Below are positions 57,493-64,000 of a stretch of 64,000 nt of DNA, piece by piece. The position numbers and the translations under genes are program-made. The notes under the pieces were generated by a model. That model saw nothing but the letters and a program-made list of their open reading frames with translations. It made no database searches and had not been told where the DNA came from. Each line of letters starts with the position of its first letter. The stretch's first letter is position 1. Source of the stretch: Piscicola geometra (taxonomy: Eukaryota; Annelida; Clitellata; Hirudinida; Piscicolidae); contig OX030959.1 in NCBI GenBank assembly GCA_943735955.1, positions 10,563,324 to 10,627,323 of the forward strand, given 5' to 3'.

Positions 57493-57596
57493 AGGTTATT
57501 TATATTTGAAACCTTATTAATAAAAAATTTAAAACTTCGATTATGCTTAAAAACTCACTAGTAATACTCGGAGAATGGCCTTCTGATTTGACACTC

Positions 57597-57604
57597 TTTA
57601 TATA
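57597..57604 (-). promoter_or_regulatory. Possible TATA box of the IP3R-like gene
   Basis: The minus strand reads TATATAAA about 105 bp upstream of the exon 1 ATG. This would place a start site near 57570 and give a 5' leader of roughly 80 bases. Such motifs occur by chance in AT-rich DNA, so the call rests only on position. Confidence 0.3.
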
Positions 57605-57899
57605 CAAAACTGGCATAATCTCTTGGGATGAAAACGATGCAGGGAAGGTTCGAACGTAATCCAATTAATTTTGTATATTCAAATTGCTCGTGGGAGTAGT
57701 AAGTATTATGCTTCCGTCGATAAAGGATTTATATGGCTTGCTCAAAATTAGGAATCATTGGTGTGGCCTCAGAGAGAAAATTTGCTGGTAGCCAAACACC
57801 ACGATATGTTTGGAAACATCCTAAAATTTCTGAAATCTATCAGAAACTATTTTTATATAAAAGTTTTTAAAGTCTACCCCAGTGTTATTTTCGTTTCAT

Positions 57900-58515
57900 A
57901 AAAAAATTATAGTTTTTATTTCAGTTTCGTTTTGGAATTAATTATAGTTTTTATTTTCGTTTTCGTTTTGAAAGTAATTAAAGTTTTTATTTTTATTTTT
58001 ATTTTGAAAATATATTAATTTACAACTTTGAGCACTATTTTTTATATCTAACAAAATTAATTGATCATGAAATGAAAAATTAAAATAGAACTGTATAAAA
58101 TGAGTTTAAAATGAGTTTCAAAAATTGACAGTCAAGTGAAATATTATATGAATTGAGTACGTAAATTATTGAGTACTAACATATTTGAAATATAATAACA
58201 AATTTACGAATTAAATAAGTGATAATTTAATTGACAAAGCAAAGCGGTAATAAAATAACGTTTTATAAATGGCGCTACTTCCATAAAGCCCAAAGATAAT
58301 GTTTATAACATAGACATCTATTTTTATATAAATTATACATTTCCATATTATGGCATACTTTGAAATTTATTTAATTTTCGTTTTGAAAATAATTATAGTT
58401 TTTATTTCAGTTTCGTTTTGGAAATAATTATAGTTTTTATTTTCGTTTTCGTTTTGAAAATAAATTTAGTTTTTATTTTCGTTTTCGTGGAACGATTATT
58501 CAGAATTGTCGTTTT
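57900..58515. repeat. Interrupted TTTTCGTTTTGAAAATAATT repeat
   Basis: Units of about 36 bp (TAGTTTTTATTTTCGTTTTC, then GTTTTGAAAATAATTA) occur at 57900-58010 and 58370-58510 with a 360-bp spacer. The plus-strand open frame at 58418 is an artefact. A 12-G run lies at 58648-58660. Confidence 0.75.
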
Positions 58516-58942
58516 CGTTACGAAAATAACACTGGTCTACCCTTCTTCTTTCCATATTGTGCAGAGCTTCTGTGGAGCAGTGGGGCAACTAGACTGGGAG
58601 GAGTCTCAATTTTTATCTAAAATCAATGAGTTTTTTTTTTGGGGAGAGGGGGGGGGGGGTGGGCTAATGGGCTTTTCAATATTCCATAGACACTAAATTA
58701 TTTTATCAGGATAGCCTTTATCTCACGCAACAGTTTATATGTACCGTAAAACCAGATGTACCAGATATTTCGTACTTTTGCAATATCATTCATAGAAAAA
58801 CTAATTGTTTTTTAGACCTTAAGTTCGTACATACATTTAAAAACTAGAATATCTATGGTGGTAATTATGGCGAACAATAACAATTCTCGTAACTGAGTTT
58901 TAATAATATTTACTTTTTTAAACCGGGAAATTTATCACATTT

Positions 58943-59026
58943 TTATTTATTAACCAGGGCTTTAATCCGCTTTTGATCCTCAGGGATTTTATCTACCGGA
59001 ACACTTGTCCGCCAACCGTTTCGAAA
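58943..59026 (-). CDS. Exon-like 3' end of an unidentified gene
   Basis: On the minus strand, CCAATAG|TTT opens a 28-codon phase-0 segment, FRNGWRTSVPVDKIPEDQKR then IKALVNK and a TAA stop. The stop is embedded in AATAAATAAA, which could also serve as a polyadenylation signal. The segment is much less AT-rich than its surroundings and reads like a conserved C-terminus. It lies 1.45 kb upstream of the IP3R-like ATG on the same strand, so it could be the last exon of the upstream neighbour. I do not recognise the protein, and a chance open frame remains possible. Confidence 0.3.
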   Translation of the reverse strand, partial: FRNGWRTSVPVDKIPEDQKRIKALVNK

Positions 59027-59159
59027 CTATTGGAACTCTAACATTTTTTAAGTTTTAATTTTGGCTGAATGGATTTTTCAAATTTGGTAAGAATAGTATA
59101 AATTTTTCATAATGATCTGTTTTTGTGGATCTATATAATAAGGATCGTAGTAGGTTGTA

Positions 59160-59460
59160 TAAAAAGTTTGCGTATAATACGCCGTATATCATGGCGGCAT
59201 GGCGCTCGGTTGTTACCGTTTTGAACTTTGTGCCAACTTTTTTTACTATGGCCTCCCTGATACTACTTTAGCTCCTCTTAATAAAGTCTTTAATTGTGCT
59301 GCTCGTCTTGTTGTTCGTGCTCCTAAATGTTATCATATTTCTTCTTATCTTCGTTTGTTACATTGGTTACCTTTGAGATCTAGAGTGACTTTTAATATAT
59401 GCCTAAATATGTTTAAGATTCATAACTGTACTGCTCCAATTTAACTTACAAATCTAATTA
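59160..59460 (+). mobile_element. CR1/L2-like LINE C-terminal fragment
   Basis: The plus strand encodes CANFFYYGLPDTTLAPLNKV, FNCAARLVVRAPKCYHISSY and LRLLHWLPLRSRVTFNICLN. This is the RT-thumb region typical of CR1/L2 LINEs (YGLP...L..VQNAAARL...HIxPxLxxLHWLPV..RI.FK). It is truncated at both ends. Confidence 0.8.
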
Positions 59461-59513
59461 AACGAATGTAGGAGAAAAAGCCTATAGGAGAAAAAGTCTC
59501 CTTGTTTATATTT

Positions 59514-60410
59514 TAGGGGATATGTTTGAAACAGTATTCGTAAACATAGACTGCGGAATATAAAAAACAGCGATGGCGCTGTTTATTTAGTTTTTGAATC
59601 AGCTGGTGTTTGGTTTCTAACAATAAAAAAAGCGGCTAAACTATCCGAAGCGAGAATATCATAAAAGGAACAATAACTAAGGCTTCTTTACTTCTTTTCT
59701 TAAATAATTTTTGTTAGTTCATGATAGTTCACAGTATATATTTGGGCGAGATAAATCGTAACACGAAAAATAAAGAAAGCTTATTTATTTCTTTTTTAAA
59801 TAATTTTTTAATCTTCACTACTAACCTCAGCCAAATCATCATCGTTATCGTCACCTACATCACCATCATCTTTAACATTATCACAAGACTCTCATTCCAA
59901 ATACATCATCATCATTCCTACAAAAGCGTCTTTCTGGATTCTTTTGGCACTGATGTTGAAGGTGAGAATGGAGGAACCGAAAAGGATCTTGCAAAGAATG
60001 AAGTTGCTGTGACTGGTTTTTCTTTTTCCGCTGCAGCCATCTTTCAATTCTCTTGGTACTGGTGCTGAAGGTTGTTTCATTCACTCTTCCATTCAATGTT
60101 ATGATTGCATTTGTGTTTTTGCAAGGACTTCTATTTTTTGTGTGGCAGTTCTTGTTGTTGTGTTGTGGCCATCCGTGATCATACGGAAAAACAAAACCCT
60201 CGGAAAGAGTATGTGAGGATGATGATGCTAATGAAAAAGACTGCTGAGATAGTGATGATGATAGTGATGGGGAATGAATTTTCTCTATGCATTGATGATG
60301 ATTGATTTTATAATATAGACTATGGATGCTTTTAGAATCTATGGCAATCAATCCTCACAGCTACACCACTAAATCAACAAGCACTTTTGATTTGGAAGTT
60401 GTAAAAATGT
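59514..60410 (+). mobile_element. Repeat B, copy 2, left part (split by hAT-G)
   Basis: The left arm (GGATATGTTTGAAACAGTAT, then GAATCAGCTGGTGTTTGG) matches copy 1 at 21995-22790. The part before the break matches 22270-22450 (TGATGATGATxGTxGxTGAA, ATCTATGGCAATCAATCC). It resumes at 63909 and runs to the window edge. The C-rich interior at 59820-60130 is extra compared with copy 1. Its open frames have no recognisable content. Confidence 0.72.
60403..60410 (+). repeat. Target-site duplication of hAT-G, left
   Basis: AAAAATGT, identical to 63909-63916. Repeat B copy 1 has this site once (about 22463), reading on into ACCAACATT. Confidence 0.75.
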
Positions 60411-60539
60411 GGTATGCAGTCGATTCGCCCCTCAACCGATTCATCCTTTAACCGATTCACCCCTCAACCACTTCAACCACCAACCGATTCACCACTTAAA
60501 ATAGTCAAAAACGGAAATTTTTTTCAAAGGTATTTTTCT

Positions 60540-61815
60540 GAAATGAAATAATAAATTATTTATAAAAAAATTGTTTTATTAAAAAAAATATAATTGATCA
60601 AAAAAAATTTATTCAAAAAAATTAGTTTTAAAAAATATATAATTATTAAAAAAATATATAATTATTTAATACAAATATAATTATTAAAAAAATTGAATAC
60701 TATATTTTTTTATACAAATTAAAAACTTTATTTTTTTAAATAAATGAAAAACTATACAAAAATATATAAAAAAATAGATAAAAAACTATACAAAAAGATA
60801 TAAAAAATAAATGAAAAACTATACAAAAATATTTAAAAAACAAATAAATGTAAAAAATAGATTAAAAATATATAAGATATAATAAAAATTGATAAAATAA
60901 ATGGAAAATTACAAAATAAATAAATAAATAAAACAAAAAAAAGATAAATAATAAAATAAATAATAAAATAATTGAAAAATTATAAAATAAAAGAAAAATT
61001 ATAAAATAAAGAAAAATTATAAAATAAAGAAAAAATTATAAAACAAATGAAAAAGAATAAAATAAATGAAAAATGACAAAATAAATGAAAAATGATAAAA
61101 TAAATGAATAATTATTAAAAAAAGAAAAATTATAAAATAAATGAAAATGATAAAATAAATGAAAAATGATAAAATAAATGAAAAATGATTAAATAAATGA
61201 AAAATTATAAAATAAATGAAAAATTATAAAATAAATGAAAAATAATAAAATAAATGAAAAATTATGAAATAAATGAAAAATTATAAAATAAATGAAAAAT
61301 TATTTAAAAAATGAAAAATTATGAAATAAATGAAAAATTATAAAATAAAAGAAAAATTATAAAATAAATGAAAAAGTATAAAATAAATGAAAAATTATAA
61401 AATAAATAAAAAATTATAAAATAAATGAAAAATGATAAAATAAATGAAAAATTATAAAATAAATGAAAATGGATAAAATAAATGAAAAATTATAAAATGA
61501 TAAAATAAATGAAAAATGATAATATAAATGAAAAATTATAAAATAAATGAAAAATTATAAAATAAATAAAAAATTATAAAATATATGAAAAATTATAAAA
61601 TAAATGAAAAATTATAAAATAAATGAAAAATTATAAAATAAATAAAAAATTATAAAATAAATGAAAAATTATAAAATAAATGAAAAATTATAAAATAAAT
61701 GAAAAATTATAAAATAAATGAAAAATTATAAAATAAATGAAAAATTATAAAATAAATGAAAAATTATAAAATAAATGAAAAATTACAAAATAAATGAAAA
61801 ATTATAAAATCAATT
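60540..61815. repeat. A-rich 19-bp minisatellite inside hAT-G
   Basis: After an irregular AT region (60540-60960), a 19-bp unit GAAAAATTATAAAATAAAT repeats more than 30 times up to 61810, with GATAAAATAAATGAAAAAT variants. Confidence 0.93.
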
Positions 61816-61917
61816 ATTACCTATTCACCTTATCCTTTGTCTTGTAGTATTTTTTTTCAAACCATTATCATTAGCATCAGTATCCTATAATTATCTACTC
61901 TTATCTAGTGTCTTATG

Positions 61918-61985
61918 CAACAAATAACATGGCCTGCGTCTGTCAAACCGTGATCAATAAAGACTATTAAAAAAAATTAAAAAAT
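61918..61985 (+). repeat. SINE 3' tail fragment
   Basis: AACATGGCCTGCGTCTGTCA, followed by CCGTGATCAATAAAGAC and an A-rich end, matches the tail of the 21530 SINE. Confidence 0.75.
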
Positions 61986-62066
61986 AAATAAAAATCTACA
62001 AATTTATAATCAAAATTGCGTGTGGCGTGTGGTATAATGATTCATATTATATAAAATTGAAAACAT

Positions 62067-63830
62067 TCAAAATGTACTCAAAATTATAAAGTCAAAAATA
62101 TAATACTGAAAATATAACTCATTTGCCACTGAGAAAATGATAATACTGTCCATCAAGTCAATGTGCACATTGGACATCATGATTGAATTCAGTGTTTTCT
62201 GTTCCATTGTTGATCGTAAATACGTTTTTAGGGGTCGCAGCTCGGAGAACAAACGTTCACATGACGAAGTGGTGCTAGGAAGCATGACCAGGGTTTCCAC
62301 TGCTGAAAAATGGTTTTGTGAGTGTCACGTCTCATATTGGCATCGTTAAACCAGGCAATAATTGCCGGAATGTTATCTGCGATGTTGTTATGTGAGAGAA
62401 GAGCGAGTTCACTTTTGAGATTGATGCGGTTGAGATGTGGGTGAAGACAAATGACTTCTTTCAGCAGGTTTTCGTCTATCTGCGGCCCACCGTAGCTGAT
62501 CGAAGAAACTGTTCTAGCGTGCGGGTTGGTTTTAAATATTGGTCATCAAGACGACAGCTGATCGTGTTATATAGCGAATCTACAGCCTCGTAATATTGAA
62601 AACGCTGGAATGCTTTTATATCACCAAACGGAAACTATTCACCGTCACCTGTGCATAAAATACCTTATAAAGATATAGTTAAAGAAAAAGAGAGATGTTG
62701 AATAAAAATGTATCAGCAACCAAAGTTTAAATGATATACATACAGAAAAAAAACCAAATAAAAATAAAAACAGTTCACACCTTCTACAATGCTGTCAGGA
62801 ACACGTCGTCGACGAGGCAGATCCATCCTCTTTGCTTCATTCACAGCGGCATCAAACATTATTTCAAATTGATTCTTTAACATTGTGAGTTCGCTCAACA
62901 CGTGACGTTTACGGCGCATCCCTTCTGAGATCGTCATAGTAGGACTCTGAATGCCGTAGCAAACGAGTCAGTTAATGCAAAAACAGACGATGAGCAACTG
63001 AACATTTAAAGTATGTTTCCGCTGAATGCAAGGTATTCAACAAACCACGTGCTGTATAGGCTGCTTCAGAAATTTTTTTTCGATCAGCTACTATACGCTC
63101 AAACGTGTACATAGTTGCAATTTGCGCTGTTTATTGCTGACGCTCGTACGGTCCACCTAGTAGGGCACAGTGGTCGAAGGTTAGTCACTAGAGTCCAGAC
63201 GTGTTGCTCCTCGTTCTCATTGTATACAAACTGAGTTTGCACGTCTCTCAACATGTCTGTGCGTTTACCGGAATTGCGGATAAATGTCACGATATGCGGA
63301 ACAAAAATGCCGCTCAAAATGGTACAGTTTTTCCCGATTCTGCTGCCGCCAGATTTAGACAGTGAGCCAGACAATGGACAAAACGAGCATTTGGTGAGCG
63401 TTCTTTCATCCGCTGAGCTACTCCAGAAATTTCTCAGGACATTGCACTGGCTCCGTCGTAACCTTGACCATGTAGTTCACTGAAGGACAGTTGGCATCGT
63501 GTCATAACGTTAATCAGACATGCCGCCAGTATTTCCGCTTTCTGGCCTTTTAAACTGTACAGTCCTAAAAAAATTCTTGGGCTGCTAACATCATGTTTGT
63601 TCTTCTAATACAAACTGACAGTTGTTCCGCCCCTGATACGTCTCATCTGCCAGTATGGCAAATTGGCTGACGGCTTTGTTGGCATTAAACCGCTCAATTA
63701 CCATCCGTAACAACGTTTTTCCGGTGATATTGCATTGTTCGTTGACAATGTCGTGGCTTAGGTGAATGCCTTTTTGTAGGCCAACTGATGTTGATGCATC
63801 ACCACTGATATTGCTCGTCATCATATTAAT
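62067..63830 (-). pseudogene. hAT transposase, ZMYM1-like, degraded
   Basis: Minus-strand pieces in order: FNANKAVSQFAILADETYQG (first Asp region), then LSFSELHGQGYDGASAMS and VHCLAHCLNLAA. LRPLCPTRWTVRASAI comes next, then RRKRHVLSELTMLKNQFEIM, and the tail LPSTTSSCERLFSELRPLKT and YLRSTMEQKTLNSIMM. Motif order matches ZMYM1/DUF4371 hAT transposases. There are stops near 63400 and frame changes between the pieces. The gene is inactive. Confidence 0.85.
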
Positions 63831-63908
63831 TAATTGATGCAGGTTGTCTCAATGAGGGGTGAATCAGTTGAGGGGTGAATCGGTTGAGGGGTAAATCGAC
63901 TGCAATTC

Positions 63909-63916
63909 AAAAATGT
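63909..63916 (+). repeat. Target-site duplication of hAT-G, right
   Basis: AAAAATGT, identical to 60403-60410. The following ACCAGCAT continues repeat B. Confidence 0.75.
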
Positions 63917-64000
63917 ACCAGCATCATTATATTTTCATGGAAGTTTGATATAATTATCTTGTTGATTATTTGAATTTGAGTAATCAAGTCTTGACTGAAT

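Larger units (their letters stand above)
52705..56024 (-). mobile_element. hAT-F element with nested hAT-C2
   Basis: The left end CAGGGGTGCACAACC and the right end (inverted CTAGAGGTGCACAACC) bound 3.3 kb. The right subterminal part is rich in GGCCGC. Flanking duplications are degenerate (TGACTAGA/CCGCTAGG), but the uninterrupted repeat A copy near 9468 (CAGACTAGGCGA) confirms the site. It carries a GTF2IRD2-like transposase on the minus strand. Confidence 0.85.
52190..56300 (-). repeat. Repeat A, copy 3 (split by hAT-F)
   Basis: 52190-52704 and 56025-56300 together are homologous, in inverted orientation, to 9240-9764 and 12698-12770. The splice junctions (GTAAGT and CAGATAG|GC) are kept, but the reading frame has many stops. 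It lacks hAT-1, so it shows the empty site of that insertion, while copy 1 shows the empty site of hAT-F. Confidence 0.78.
60411..63908 (-). mobile_element. hAT-G element (about 3.5 kb)
   Basis: The ends are GGTATGCAGTCGATTCGCCC and, inverted, GAATTGCAGTCGATTTACCC, each followed by CTCAACCGATTCA repeats, with an exact 8-bp duplication. It carries a ZMYM1-like (DUF4371-type) hAT transposase on the minus strand. A large AT minisatellite and a SINE tail occupy its left third. The cargo array is unusual for a hAT element. Confidence 0.85.

Noticed and set aside
59721..60351. Open frames on both strands at 59.7-60.35 kb
   Set aside because: They overlap each other inside repeat B copy 2, are low in complexity (His/Ser/Gln- or Ile/Thr-rich), and have no recognisable domain.
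1..64000. CRISPR arrays, rRNA genes and intact tRNA genes
   Set aside because: Tandem repeats here lack unique spacers of even size. No rRNA-like sequence was seen, and tRNA-like segments are SINE heads with extended non-tRNA bodies.

Overview
This window is metazoan nuclear DNA, probably from an invertebrate. It is very AT-rich. Coding information lies in short exons of about 75-150 bp with GT-AG junctions, and most of the rest is transposon debris, SINEs and AT minisatellites. No bacterial operons, CRISPR arrays or rRNA genes are visible. The species cannot be named from sequence alone.

The one host gene I can support is on the minus strand and runs across almost the whole window (57492 down to 1658). 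It encodes the N-terminal part of an inositol 1,4,5-trisphosphate receptor (IP3R)-like calcium channel: the suppressor region and the MIR/beta-trefoil repeats. I place eleven exons: 57410-57492, 57106-57179, 49551-49675, 40818-40904, 31744-31821, 22961-23041, 15461-15548, 15192-15279, 7103-7210, 6427-6572 and 1658-1736. Wherever consecutive exons were both found, the junction phases match and the frame stays open. One exon, between 22961 and 15548, was not found. A possible TATA box lies about 105 bp upstream of the ATG. The rest of the gene lies to the left of the window. The segment equivalent to the IP3-contacting loop of human ITPR1 is not conserved, so this may be a divergent receptor subgroup.

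The introns (181 bp to about 9 kb) are filled with mobile DNA. They hold at least seven groups of hAT elements (called C, hAT-1, D, E, F, G and relatives), a PIF/Harbinger element with both of its genes, a Merlin (IS1595/ISXO2-like) transposase, RTE-like and CR1/L2-like LINEs, a tRNA-derived SINE family and an inverted-repeat family (B). They also hold an unidentified multicopy, intron-containing gene family (repeat A). Several insertions are nested, and related copies elsewhere in the window show the empty target sites.

Layout: 1-1380 AT minisatellites; 1.66-7.2 kb exons 12 to 10 with hAT-C1; 9.15-12.8 kb repeat A split by hAT-1; 13.5-14.9 kb hAT-D1; 15.2-15.5 kb exons 9 and 8; 16-22.8 kb LINEs, SINEs, hAT-E and repeat B; 23.0 kb exon 6; 24.4-30 kb RTE LINEs; 31.8 kb exon 5; 32-34 kb T-rich array; 34.8-36.2 kb Merlin and a LINE end; 36.3-38 kb A-rich array; 40.9 kb exon 4; 42.4-43.3 kb LINE RT; 44.5-49 kb Harbinger; 49.6 kb exon 3; 50.1-51.6 kb hAT-D2; 52.2-56.3 kb repeat A split by hAT-F, which is split by hAT-C2; 57.1-57.5 kb exons 2 and 1; 59-64 kb LINE end and repeat B split by hAT-G.
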